Source: Buddleja alternifolia (lineage: Eukaryota > Streptophyta > Magnoliopsida > Lamiales > Scrophulariaceae). Taken from it: DNA of 64,000 nt. The stretch lies in the NCBI GenBank assembly GCA_019426215.1, contig CM033402.1:23694104-23758103 (forward strand). Reading direction: 5' to 3'. A program made the translations under genes and the position numbers. Each line of letters begins with the position of its first letter. Positions within the stretch are counted from its first letter, which is position 1. This document shows, in pieces, positions 32,452 through 44,036 of the stretch. The notes under the pieces are model-generated. The model had not been told where the DNA came from and did not search any database. It was given only the letters and a program-made list of their open reading frames with translations.

Positions 32452-32883
32452 TGTCCAACACTGCCTGTGTAATCATAAGAGACGGGTGGGTTTCTAGGGA
32501 AATCATCGGCAAACACTCCGCTGATGTTGAAGAAGTGCGCATTCAAGAGCAAAATCTTTGGCATGTCGAATGTGACATTGTTAATATCTGCAATGACATG
32601 ATAGCCATTCGCACAAGTGGCACACTTGTTAAGGCCAAGGCTTACGGTGAATAGGAGCGAATGGTCGACTTTGATGGGGACTGTACATGGGTACTTTATG
32701 GAATTCAAACGGCGAAGGGACTGCATTAATTTTCTAGCGATTTGGGTGGCGTTACGTGGTGGTGGATCTACAAGGGTTGTTGACGTGGAGGGTAGCATGC
32801 CAGTATAATGCAAGACGGATGTAGCAGTTCTGCTATCAACTTCTACAGAGGAATCCATGAATGGGGATGCTACTATTCTGTAC
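32452..32883 (-). pseudogene. Laccase long exon, 5' part
   Basis: After a TGTGCAG acceptor the minus strand reads YRIVASPFMDSSVEVDS through LNSIKYPCTVPIKVDHSLLF, LGLNKCATC, NNVTFDMPKILLLNAHFFN and DDFPRNPPVSYDYTG, all typical of the middle of plant laccases (cupredoxin domain 2 to 3, about residues 290-435). The frame is open up to the Copia insertion, whose target duplication is TGTCC. It splices in phase from the exon at 35325-35547 (TTGR then YRIVA). The piece itself is not damaged. Confidence 0.9.
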
Positions 32884-33124
32884 CTGCACATGTACCATTT
32901 TGCACATTACATATCACATAGGGACGGTGCGAGGGGGCTAGTGGTGGCATTTGCCCCATCTCAACTTTGAGAAAATGAGAAAATTATTTTTTCACCCTAT
33001 AAATTTTTTATATTTGAAATTTCGCCCCCAAACTCTAAAAAATAAAGCTTTGCCCCCATTTTTTTTTTGGTGCTCTTCCCCTACACCCAAATTCTTGGCT
33101 CCGTCCTTGATGTGGTGTAGGAAG
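32884..33124. other. Laccase intron start with possible MITE
   Basis: This is intron DNA next to the long exon. AGGGACGGTGCG near 32922 and CTCCGTCCTTG near 33102 could be short inverted ends of a small hAT-like MITE (about 190 bp) with G/C homopolymer runs inside. The flanks do not match well, so the call is tentative. Confidence 0.3.
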
Positions 33125-34871
33125 TGTTAGGAATGTGCCTTAAAATCCAATTATTTAATGTGTTTATTATGAATAAATAAATAATATATATTAGAAGTTA
33201 TGAGTATTACTAAATGTCCTATGGGATAGGCATAGCCCATAATTACATATGAGAATCCAAATGGAAGTGATGTTCCATGAAAGACTTGGATTACGTATAT
33301 CATGTGTTATTATAAATTGGTTATAGTCGGTGATAAGAATGAGCGTCTTATCTGCTAAAGACTATAATATGCTATATTCGATGATTTGTCTTAATCATGG
33401 GAATAGGGATTCCATATATAGTATATTCGTGTAAATCAATTAGATTGAAACACTGAACCGGACCAATCAAATTATTTATTTTGACTACTATCGAAAATAA
33501 ATAATTTTGAACAATAACTCTTAATCCTATGATTGTCGTGGACTAATGCATCTAGTTCACATTGCTTTGATGTATTTAGAAGTGAGGTTTTCGGTGGCCA
33601 ATATACTTTATACATTGGGTAATGACATAAAAATGTGATTGGAAAGGACATTCATATGGGATCTATAATCTCTATAAGAGATAAGATATATCCCCTATAA
33701 TGGATTTGCAATGTTCGACTTTTCTAAAACTTTGGCCACAGTGTTTCAAGTGAAGTGTCGCTGAAATTATATGAAAAATAGTTTTTCATTTGGAAAGTTG
33801 ATAAGAAGCAAACTGAGCATTATAGGATAAGATGTGAGAAATAAAATAAAAGTAGTCTCAATTTTATTTCTTCATGGATATTTTAATAGAGGAGTTAATG
33901 AAATATTTCTTTACGAAAGAATGGGAACTCAAAAATAAATTGAAGTTAATTTTAGAGTGCAACAATATTTATTTAGTGGAATTAAATATTGTTAAGTAAT
34001 ATTAAATATTATCATGTGATGATAATTTGATTTAATTTACTTGGAGCTAAAATTAATTTTCCCTAAGATCCCTTCGCAAACCTCAAATTGAAACTCTACG
34101 AATAAATACTAAAGTATCCATTAGATGGATAAGTTTGAACTTAGATGAAAAATTAATGTGGGAAATATGTTTGGAGAAAGATATTTAATTAAATAGTGAT
34201 TTAAAAAAAAAATTGTGAATAGTAACAACGTGAACAGTACGCGCGTACTGTTCATGCGCGGCCCACCAGCTGAAATGGGCACCGAAAGTTTCTTTGTTTT
34301 TTCCACCCCACTTGTTTTCTTTAACATCCCACATGAATTTTTTAATGCCTCTTCATTTCTTTTTCACCCTATATAAAGGGGTATCATTTGGAAGTTCAAA
34401 TGCACCAAACACAACAAAGACAAGTAGTTCTTGAACAATTTTTCAAGAACAAGCTAGTCTTTAAGAAAATAAAATTCCTCTTAAGGAGTTTTATTTTAGT
34501 AGTATTTTTTGGAGCCCACACTCATGAGTTTGTTGAGACATTGCGAATAAGGCTTTGCGGTGAACGAGTTCTTCTTCTACCGGCAAGTTCCAATCTTCGG
34601 TGTAAGGTTTGCTTTCTTCATTTTCAATTGTTATTGTTTTTATAGTTATTCAATTATTGATTTTAATTAAAGTGTTTAATTATGCAGTCTTTTAATTGTT
34701 AGGTGTAGATAGACATTAATAATTATTAATTAAAGTGTTTAATTAATTGCTTTAAGTCATAGTATGTATGCTTTAATTTTTGATGTCATGCATGTACGCA
34801 TAAGAGTTAGGTCTCTATTTTAATTCCGCTGCGTACCAATTTGGGTTCGATTATGAATCGATTTCCCAACA
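33125..34871 (+). repeat. Forward solo LTR (family S) in laccase intron
   Basis: TGTTAGGAATGTGCC at 33125 to GATTTCCCAACA at 34871, flanked by GGAAG (33120-33124 and 34872-34876). There is no primer site or internal sequence. It is homologous to the reversed solo LTR at 18353-26465 (I estimate near 88% over the compared ends). TATATAAA at 34370-34377 marks the promoter. A perfect 24-bp palindrome lies at 34231-34254 upstream of it. Confidence 0.88.
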
Positions 34872-34876
34872 GGAAG

Positions 34877-35324
34877 AGGGAGGGAAGACTTGATGGATGA
34901 GCCGAGACCGGGACCATTGCGGGTGTATGTACGGCGCAAGAAGACCAGCGATGGAGTGAAGACGTAGTGCACGAGGATTAGTCATTATATTCTAATTATC
35001 ATTATTAAAGTTATTTCCTTTTTGGGCCAGAGTCCTAGTATGGTAAGGATTTGGTATAAACATTGTTTAGGGTTTTTGGAGAAAAACATTCATGAATTGA
35101 ATCACGTTATTGAGATTGGGCAAGAACACGGTTGTTCTTGAGTTTTGTTCTTTTATTTGTGTGATTTAATTTTCATCATCCATCAGTCCTGATATCGTCG
35201 CACACACATCAAGTGTATATATTATTTTTCCATCTATTTTCTCAGTAGTATACACTTAGCATTAGCATGCATTTATAACGTAAAACATGTAATGAAACGC
35301 CAAAAGATCCAATACAATTAATAC
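34877..35324. other. Laccase intron with LTR-retrotransposon debris
   Basis: AT-rich intron DNA. The part from 34877 to about 35200 resembles the pol tail and R/U5 of an old LTR element (short Arg/Lys-rich readings, then TTAGGGTTTTTGG and TTGTTCTTGAGTTTTGTTC), but no ends can be set. A splice donor at 35324-35323 belongs to the laccase exon to the right. Confidence 0.3.
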
Positions 35325-35547
35325 CTGCCGGTTGTGAAATGGGCTGTGAGGAGGGCGATTGTGGTTTGGCAAGGCGCTACTAGAATAGTGTCAGTATCAA
35401 AAGGTTTCAAATAAGAAGCATCAACCTCTACCACTCTCATTTTGTGATCAGCAATCTTGAAGAAGAGCTCTTCGTTCCAGGCTGCATTGATGATTCTCAG
35501 TAGGTATGTCTTGCCAGGCATTACTGCTACCTTGAATCCTCCTCCTC
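35325..35547 (-). pseudogene. Laccase internal exon (probably exon 4 of 6)
   Basis: The minus strand has a CATACAG acceptor at about 35548, then [20 protein letters not shown] and [34 protein letters not shown] and TTGR before a GTATTA donor. This block is diagnostic of plant laccases (cupredoxin domain 2). The frame is intact, with a Cys in VAPCQTT where Gly is usual. The exon joins in phase to 32883. Earlier exons are not found before the retrotransposon stack that begins at 36238. Confidence 0.88.
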
Positions 35548-36237
35548 CTGTATGCACATTACAATTATTTCCATCAACATCACATATTCATAGTGAATTA
35601 AAAATTGCGTTATATTGCATCGTATCTTAGTTTAATATCAGCATTACTCTCTTGTCCCTTTTCTTTTGCCTTCGTCTTGTTCTATGGCTAACAAAGTTTT
35701 GAAAGATGATGGAAATTAATCACATAACACATGAGATTTCAACATATAAACACTTACAAAATGTGGATCTTCACTTGGTTATTTCACACTTCTTTCACAT
35801 GTTGTTGATGCTCCAATTCGTCCACAAACTCAATCAAAGTAAGAGAGTTGTTTTCCACGATTCAAGTATTTCAAACTAGTGAATTTCCTTTGTCGAATCA
35901 CACCAAAATATGACTTTTATGCCATTACTTTTTACCCCTCATTATTGCTGCGGATTTTCTTTCTTTTTGTGTTTTTGTTATCATATATTAAATATATGAT
36001 TATAAGGAGATAAGAAAGGAAGTTGATGGTAGTTTTGTCCTACAAAAACTACTCCCTTCTTTTCTTTCTTTCAAATTAATATGGGTAGCGCCAAGTCCTC
36101 ATGGGTAACCCATGACCCATATCCAATTTTCTACATGTCCCACTCGCACATGAGGGCTAGACATACATTTAGTGCAACCATAACGACATATTCACAATTT
36201 CATACAAGCAAATGGATCGTGTGACCCGCGAGCATAT
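35548..36237. other. Laccase intron upstream of internal exon
   Basis: AT-rich DNA with no reading frame of note. A short inverted sequence ATGGGTAACCCAT lies near 36100. CATAT at 36233-36237 would be the left target duplication of element E1; its partner is outside the window. Confidence 0.45.
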
Positions 36238-37852
36238 TGTTGGGTTTATTCCCTCGATGCCAACGAGGACCTAGAGAATAGGGTACTAGTTTATATTGTA
36301 CAACCTATTAATTTATATAAAGGCATTAGTGAGATGTCATATAATTCTTAATGACATCTATAAGTCTTAAATGAACAACTAGTCCATATGTGTCAAGGCA
36401 ACCCTTCGCACTCCTTATTAAACGGTTTGCAAGTTGAAGAATCGCAATTGGGCATTGAGATTCATGTGGACTTGTATGACACATGTTCTGACAAGGAGTA
36501 TCATTCGAACACTATGGGATAGTGGGAGTTTGTATCATGGATACATTGATTGGATTGGATTAGTGTATTCGAACACGGCTCATAGTAATCCGATCACATC
36601 GGTTTTTACTCAGTGACTGTCAATGATCGGATTACTGATTATGATAGTATGCATGAGCCTTTGACCTGAGTAATCAAATTGAAAATGTGCTTGTGACATC
36701 AAGTATGTCATTAGGAGTAGTTAGATCCAATTCACCCGTTGCTGGGGTCACCTCGAAGTGCGGCTTGATGGGTAAGTAACAGTCTTAACTGGTTAGCAAA
36801 ATGGAACTCACTGTCTCGAAAGTAAATGAGAAGCATCTTATACGATCATAGGTAAATGAGATTAAAAGTCTCTGGCCAAAGCTCATGAACTAACCCGTGT
36901 TGGACAGTAAGGGTAGTTCTGTAATCTCATATCACTATGATACTTGAGTAAAGCATCGAGTCCTGTGAGTTTGACATATTTCATGACTCTCACTTAATCG
37001 GGATACGTCAGTGAAGGGCTTATACTTATATAGTATTCATAATCTAGAGGTTCGTAATTGACATAGTCATTTCATACTCGATTGGGCGACAATGTGGGGC
37101 CACGGTGCCGGCTACGTGTCACCCACATCCTTTGGAATCCTCCAATTGCCAATCGAGATAAATCTAGAGAGTCGCGCTATAGGAATAGACAGGGAAATCA
37201 TTATTTGTATTTGGAGGGCATTTTGGTAATTTGTCCTTTGGGAGGACGAATTAATTTAATTAGTTGTTTAATTGGATTAAACATAGATAGTTAAATTAAT
37301 TATGTTGACTAGGTAAACTATGAATATTAATTAAGTATTTAGTTAATTAATTTATTAGAATATTAATTTAATCTGTGTATATTTTATTGGATCAAGTATT
37401 AGATGATTAAATTAATTGGGCTAAGTTGATTGGGTCAACATAGCCCAAATGAGTGTCCAATTGAGCCTTGATGGGTGTGTATCTAAGTGGGCTTAAGTTG
37501 GAGGATTTATTTAATCCTCCAACAGAGTTCTAGAGAACACAAGTTACAATACGTGAAATTCCTCCACCAGAAATACAACTCAGTGAAAATAAATTCTCTT
37601 CCACTCTCTCTCATCTAGCCGCCCCAGAGATTAGAGATGGTGATTTTTGGAGTCAATTCTGACGCGTGATAATCTAGAGACGGGACACGTGGACCATGAA
37701 CGAAGATTCGCAAGGATTGATTGAATACGCGAAAAGGTAAGTTTTTCCTATTCAACTTTTTAATTAAAATCAACGAACAACAAATTGATCTTGGCTTTGG
37801 GAATCCGGATATTTTTAAACTTCCGCTGTGCATGATACCATAATTCCCAACA
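36238..37852 (+). repeat. 5' LTR of E1
   Basis: TGTTGGGTTTATT to ATTCCCAACA, 1615 bp. It is homologous to 52902-53755 (3' LTR) and more distantly to the E2 LTR in reverse at 53756-55393, sharing for example AGTTAGATCCAA and TGACTGTCAATGAT. E1 and E2 are therefore related families. Confidence 0.85.
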
Positions 37853-37866
37853 GTGGTATCAAAGCC
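37853..37866 (+). other. Primer-binding site of E1
   Basis: GTGGTATCAAAGCC follows the LTR directly. One mismatch to the initiator Met tRNA complement (AAAGCC for AGAGCC). Confidence 0.8.
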
Positions 37867-38889
37867 AAATTTGTTGGCTTCGTTGATTTTTATATGCATG
37901 TTCTTCATGTTTATTTGATGTTCATGTTGAATGCGTAATTTATTGATTTTGAATCAATATGAATTGTGATTGAAAAATTTGATGTAATATTGTTTTTGGA
38001 ATTTTTAATTGGATTAAAAATATGGAAAAACAAATCTAAAAATTGGAATTGAAAATTTCTGAAATTTTATGAATCTGTAACCGGGCTGTAAATCTGCAAT
38101 CTGGAAAATTGATAAAGTTATTTTTCTTTTTTTTTAAAAAAAATAAGTTTCGTAACTTTAAGTCTTCAACAATCTGAAATTGATTTCGAATTATGCTGGC
38201 ATCGCAAAAGGGAAGGCGGCGATTGAACGGAAGTGACGGCGGCGGAACTAGCGACTTGACGGTGGTGTGGGGCGGCGCGTTCCTGCTAATGAGACGCTAA
38301 ATACGCCGCTCGTCTCGCTTATCGTTACTGTTCGTCGCAGCTGGTATCAACGAAAATGAGAGGAAATCACCATGGAAATCGGCGATTTAAGGCTCCGTAA
38401 AAAGGCCGCTGAAATTCGCCGGTTTGCATTGTTCCGATGGTGGACTTTTGCCGGAGATTTGAATATGAAGAGGGCGGCGTCGGGCATCGCTGTTATTACC
38501 GGGAATTTGCCGGCGACGCGGCCCTGACAGGAATGACGGTGCAGCTGGGAGGAAGAAGACAGGCTGGGTGGGCTAGGGCGTTTGTTGTGTGGGGCGGAGC
38601 CCATCACACAATAAATTGTGTGTTGGGCTTGGTCGAATGCATAAATTAAATAATGGAGAGTTGGGCTTAGCCCACTTGGATTAATTTAATAAATTCAATT
38701 TATTAATTAATAGGGATTTGGTCTTGACCCACTCGGATTAATTAAATAAATGCCTAAACTAGTTTATTAATTAAAAGGGAGTTGGGCTTGACCCAATCGG
38801 ATTAATTAAATAAATGGTCCAATCTAATTTCAAAATTAAGAGGTGTTGGACTTGTATTCAACTGAATGTGGGTTTATTTGGATATTGAT

Positions 38890-39620
38890 CCAATGACACC
38901 CAATTCAATTAAATTCGACTAGACTCAATACCCATTCGTTAATTGGGTTTCCCTTCTTGCAAATCAAAGTCTTAAATCAAATTGGATTTGATTTATATTA
39001 AATTAAATTAGTTTTAATTTACTCATCAAATTCAAATGGGATTTAATTTTATTATTGAATAAATTGAATTTAATCTTTCCTATCAAAATTAAATTGGATT
39101 TGATTTTGTAATAAACTAAATTGGTTTTAATTTTATAATAAATTAAATTGGATTTGATTTATTTTAAATTAAATTAGATTTAGTTTAACTATCAAAATTA
39201 AATTAGTTTTTGTTTAGGTTACAAACTAGATTGGATTTAATTTTGTATGTTTATTAAATTGGATTGAATCACCTATCAAAATGGAAATGGTTTTAACTAT
39301 GTACTAAATTTTTTTTTTAATTTTGTAACGATTTGTAAGCCCATGAAAATTAAATTGGATTTAATTTCACTTTGATTAAATAAGATATAGCCCTCTCGTG
39401 CAAATTAGATTGGATTGAATTTCCCTTGGATTAAATTATATTTGATCTTTCCATGATAATTAAATTGGATTTAATTATTTGTAGGTTAGGTTTTTCGATC
39501 CCATGAAAATTAAATTGGATTCAATTTTAATTAGATTAAATTGGATTTAATCTTGGTACAAAATGGCATGGGATTTAATTTTGCCATGGTCAAATTGGAT
39601 TTGACTAATAAATAAATTAG
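38890..39620. repeat. Degenerate AT-rich repeat in E1 leader
   Basis: ATTAAATTGGATTTAATTT and close variants recur at irregular intervals of about 20-50 bp. I count at least a dozen GGATTTAA or GGATTTGA cores. It is a decayed array rather than a perfect satellite. Confidence 0.65.
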
Positions 39621-40097
39621 ATTTATTTTATTCTTATGTTCACATATATGTTTTGTATTTGATATTTGCTTATTATATGTGATGAATGAACTTTTCATGA
39701 ACTTAGGATTTATTTACGTTTTATGTTTATGATGCATGCTTAAAATATTCACATGATTATTAGCCCATTGGCTTGGGCCGATCTAGATAGTCCATGAAAA
39801 TTTGTGATAATAGAATCACTAGGTTTTTCTACGTTTTATATGCATGTTAGCATGTTAGAAGTTAAATGTTAATACACTTTGTGAGACCTTAATTAAATAT
39901 TTAAATTCTCCCAATTAAATAACACTGAGTTAGTAAAGGGCGATGGGCGTCCTCTCCCTCCACTAAACTTAATAAAACTAAAATTATATTCGGTGTATAG
40001 CATCATCCCAGTTAGTGGGGGTTATACATTTGATTATGACTTGGAATTTTAATAAGTGCATTGGATGCCTTAATTGAAGCATATTTCACTCCATATA

Positions 40098-40303
40098 TTG
40101 TTAAAGGGTTGCAAGGTGAAATCCAAATGTTAGATTGAAAGGAGTTTAGTGGGAATGAACTCAGATAGTTTACAAACTTATATATCGTTAAAGGGTTGCG
40201 GTTTAGTGAATTATGGGAAAAGAAGACTGAATCATCTATTGCATAAATTGGTGTTAGACACCACTTTAAAAGGTTAGTGGGCCATATATCATTAAAGGGT
40301 TGC
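40098..40303 (+). repeat. Three spaced copies of ATATCRTTAAAGGGTTGC in E1 leader
   Basis: The core TTAAAGGGTTGC lies at 40101-40112, 40188-40199 and 40292-40303 (spacing 87 and 104). The same triplet with nearly the same spacing is in the E2 leader on the minus strand. Confidence 0.75.
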
Positions 40304-40899
40304 AACCCACTAAACCATTTAAAGAACTCAATCACTCACTACGAAATCTATCCAACGAGATTTTCAAAAAATGTCGTGGGAGTGCAATATTTCGAGAAAT
40401 ATAGTGGGATCCAAGTAAAATTAAAGTCCTAATTTTTACTTGTGTACAATACAAACACCTAATTGATATCTTGATTTCTTTTTTGCATTAGTTTATATCT
40501 TTCTTAGATTAAAAACCCATTAAGTTAATTATGCTCGAGAATTTTGTCAACACTGTCTTGACCAAATAAATAGACTTGGAACTTGAATATGTTGCTCAGT
40601 TTAGCGTCATTGAATTATATGCTTGAAGCAAGCATTACGCAAGTCTAAGTATGGGATGATGAGTAGGGGCTTAAATATGAGACACACTGGGTATAGAATT
40701 ATATGTTTTAATAAAATTAAGTGTTCTATGACCGATTTTCTCAAATAAACGTGGGAACAATGAATCCTTACTAAAATTGTTAACACAATTTGAAAATTCC
40801 AAATTAGTATACTGTGAACACAAAGACTAGAAAGCGTGGTATGCTAGAAACAAACAAGAAGAATTATTTGGCACCTAACATTAGGTTATGACTTATGAG

Positions 40900-41879
40900 C
40901 ATAAGATTCACGAGTAAGGAGAAACATGGGGGTACAAGCCCATTGGGATTGGATCCCTATCCAAACTTAAGAATCTTGTCCCATAGTCAAAGGACCGAGT
41001 CTCCCTTCACAGGGAACATACTAAAGGGCCACTCAAGTTCTAAAGTTTGGTGCGTACTGACGCCTATGGTTGAAAATATGGTATCATATTAGGACACTAC
41101 AATTGGATTGTAATGTCAAGTATGGGATTGTAATGTCAAGTGGAAGCCTAATCTTAAGCACGTGATGGTATGGGAATTCCCAACCTATGTAGATAAGGTA
41201 AAGGTAGAGAATCTGGAGGCTAGGTCCTTAAAAGGATATTTTGTTAGTATCCTAAGGATTCAATAGGAGAACTCTTTTTACCTACATAATGGTCAAAGGA
41301 TCATTATGGCCTTAGAGGTTTGTTTTCTTGAATATAACATCTTTTGAGAAATTAGAGTAAGTAGAAATTTTGTTCTATAAGAACAAAACAAAGCTCCTTA
41401 GGAGACTACTATTCGAGAAACCTAAGCCAATCCCATTATAACACAACCACCAATGAGTTGGCCTGGTAAAGTATCTCAGCCGCCTGAGATATATGGTGGT
41501 CTGCTACAAGGAAAGCATAAATTGTATGCTGTGGCAGAGAGAACCATGGATATAATCCCTCTACACATGAAAAATCGATGGTGGATATGGACTCTACGAG
41601 AAGGTGTAAGGCTATGAAAGTAAAGATGGATTAGATGTATTTGAATCAATCCTAGACTCTAATAGATCGCCCCGAGTGTATTGTACTCATCATAGGTGAG
41701 TACATCTACAAGAGAAAGACCGATTCAAATGGCAAGACCATGCTGATGGTAAAAGCGTGTAGTCAAAAGAAGGGCACTAACTATGAGGAAGCCCCTTTGC
41801 AGCAGCTATAATCAAAATCCACTAGAATCTTACATTCTATAGTAACACACGAAGATTATGAAAATTTGGAAGATGTGAA
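40900..41879 (+). pseudogene. E1 pol remnant (integrase to reverse transcriptase start)
   Basis: PLGLDPYPN and SPFTGNI near 40935-41035 match the pre-integrase zinc region of E2 (PLGLDPHSICESCLKGK). Further on, readings in shifting frames resemble integrase and then reverse transcriptase (QKKGTNYEEA near 41770). Many stops and deletions are present. E3 is inserted at 41879/41880 with target GTGAA. Confidence 0.6.
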
Positions 41880-44022
41880 TGTTAGGATCGTTATGCCCCC
41901 ACAAGCGATGCCGGCGCAACGGAAGAAATAAAGTATATAAAACACATATAAATCGGCATCCCAAGCTAGGGGGTCAAAGTAATGCACAACAAAAACTAAT
42001 ACGAGTAAAGGGGGTTTTAAACCGATTACAAGATTTGGAGTTTTATTAAAGTGAGGGTGTAAAACCACAACATAAGGAAAACCACACCAAAAACTTTGTC
42101 TCTCATTTTCGAATCCTCACCTCAACATGGAGGGGTTCGAATCAAACCACCATAAGCTCCTAAAGCAAGAAGCATCTACAAGGACACATCTCAATTAAGT
42201 TCATACCTTAAGCAAAAGATTGGCTAGATATATGCTCTAAGGAAATGGAGTCTATGTAGTGAAAGGTGGAAGACAAGAAGAGTTACTAGAAGAAATATCT
42301 ATGGAAGATAATCTTCTATAACTAATCTTCAAGAAGAAGTTCTATGGAAGAAAGTCTTCAAGAATCACAAGATAAGCTAGAAGAAAACTCTAGAGAGGAA
42401 GTACTAAGCTCAAAGCTTTCTTTCCTTTTAGTTTTCATCAAATTTTAAATGAGAGCAAGAACACCTCCATTTATAGCCACCAATTTTTGGCCATATGGTG
42501 TTAGGTGGAGTAGAAAACTTGTTTTTCTTCACCTACCACCTCACTCTCACCTACCATTCCATTCTCAACTACCACCATATGTGTAAGAGAATATTTTTCA
42601 CTTTCTTCTTCATTTAAAAAACATTACAAGTCAAACTTTGACTAGCTTTGAATTTCAATCTTGTGACTTCATTTAATTAAGTCCAACTTAATTAAAATGG
42701 CTCCCAAGTCTTCCAAGACTTGTTAATTAAATAATCCTCATGATTAATTAATGGTAAAATTAGTAGTTTAAATAAATTCCCGGATAATAACAATTTCCGT
42801 TAATAATTAATCTCCAAGATTAATTAATAGAATAATTATTTTTTCAAGCCTACTAATTAAAATGTCTTCCACTTAATCAATTAATCTCATTAATCAATTT
42901 CACTTTAATCCGAAATCGGATTAATATTCACATAGTAATTGAACTTTCTTGAGTAAGTGTGTAACCCCATTGTAGGTTCGTTCATGTACTAGTAGTAGGA
43001 ACACAACCCCGTTGTGCCTTTGCAATTTTCATTGCTAGATTTAATTACTCAAGTATTTTAATCCGACCAAGAATTAATTACCGATTAATTCATGGTTCCT
43101 ACAAATCAAGGTTAGTACTAGCCACGCGCCAAGAAGATCTAGCCATGAACGATTATTAGGTGACCTTTCCGCATTACGATTTTCGCATAAGTAAAATCCT
43201 TCCATCAAATATCCCGATCGAATCTAGGACTTGGATGTCAGTCGAAATCCCAGTAGCTCGATTCTATGTATATCGATCTAAGTGACATTGACCAATTTAT
43301 CAATCGAGTGAGGAAACACTGCGCCTCCTTATTGATACTACTCCGGCCGGAGGTTCCCTTGGTCAATACACTGTGAAGTACATAGGATATGCGCCGATGC
43401 TAATGATCAGTGACAGATTCTCTCTTGGCACTCACGCGCCTCCGTACATAACCAGACTGGACCCAATATGCCCCACTTTATAACTCACCTGGAATTGTGT
43501 GACAAATCTAAGTACAGTGGGCGATGCACGAGACGACCAATGGTGCCTCAATTCATGAGGACCAATCTTATGCCTACGTAACCGAGGAGATTCTAAATTC
43601 GACATTGACTCCAATATGGAATCTCGGTGGGGTTGTTCAGTTTACTCGATCCCAACGAGAACCCACATACATGCATTGATGTACACCGTATCAATATCCA
43701 TGGAATAGGATACACTCTCCAAGAGTGTGCATTGTACGTGCAAGTCTTTACGAGTCATTGATATCCCTATCTCAATGATTCTATGACTTGGAACATTTTT
43801 AAGACCACAACCTTAGAGACGTATTCCATGATTGACATCCCCGATACCAAACACATCTCATAGCTTAAGAGTGATCTAGGGGACTTTATCTAATTACATA
43901 AAATGATAAGATAAAGAAGAAAATGCCATTTATTAAATTACTTGACAAGAAACAATATAAGACTGTTTAAAAAGTCGGCTACTACGCCTAACAAATGGCA
44001 CGTCAGACACCTAACTCTTTCA
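41880..44022 (-). repeat. 3' LTR of E3
   Basis: Read on the minus strand it starts TGAAAGAGTTAGGTG at 44022 and ends at 41880. It contains no gene; the small open frame at 43432-43614 recurs in the other LTR and is not convincing. Confidence 0.88.
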
Positions 44023-44033
44023 ATCTCCCACTT
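44023..44033 (-). other. Polypurine tract of E3
   Basis: The minus strand reads AAGTGGGAGAT directly before the 3' LTR. E1 (52890-52901) and E2 (55394-55406) have the same tract, which groups the three elements. Confidence 0.82.
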
Positions 44034-44036
44034 GCC

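Larger units (their letters stand above)
37867..40900 (+). other. Non-coding leader of E1
   Basis: A long leader without gag homology. It contains a GC-rich island at about 38208-38600, a degenerate AT repeat at about 38890-39620 (AATTAAATTGGATTTAATTT variants), and three copies of TTAAAGGGTTGC at 40101, 40188 and 40292. Gag is missing or unrecognisable between 40340 and 40900; only short fragments resemble the E2 gag start. Confidence 0.6.
36238..41879 (+). mobile_element. Copia element E1, left part (5' LTR to reverse transcriptase)
   Basis: E1 is an old plus-strand element with a 5' LTR at 36238-37852, primer site 37853-37866, a leader of about 3 kb and decayed gag-pol. It is interrupted at 41879 by E3 and resumes at 51845. 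Its 3' LTR starts at 52902 and is in turn cut by E2. Its total span exceeds the window. Confidence 0.85.

Noticed and set aside
26466..33124. Pairing of the LTRs at 18353-26465 and 33125-34871 as one long element
   Set aside because: They are in opposite orientation and each has its own 5-bp target duplication (CCTCG and GGAAG), so they are independent solo LTRs.
36434..37294. Short open frames in the E1 5' LTR
   Set aside because: They are broken in the 3' LTR copy and carry no domain.
38890..39620. Possible CRISPR-like or satellite array
   Set aside because: Units are degenerate and irregularly spaced, without equal spacers; it is plant retroelement leader sequence.
40012..40335. 107-codon minus-strand frame
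   Set aside because: It is the antisense of the triple leader motif of E1 and has no homologue I recognise; the counterpart in E2 (59695-59886) is on the other relative strand pattern and is shorter.
43432..43614. 60-codon frame in the E3 LTR, repeated at 51249-51431
   Set aside because: It occurs in both LTRs by duplication and shows no known domain or start context; conserved only because the LTRs are.
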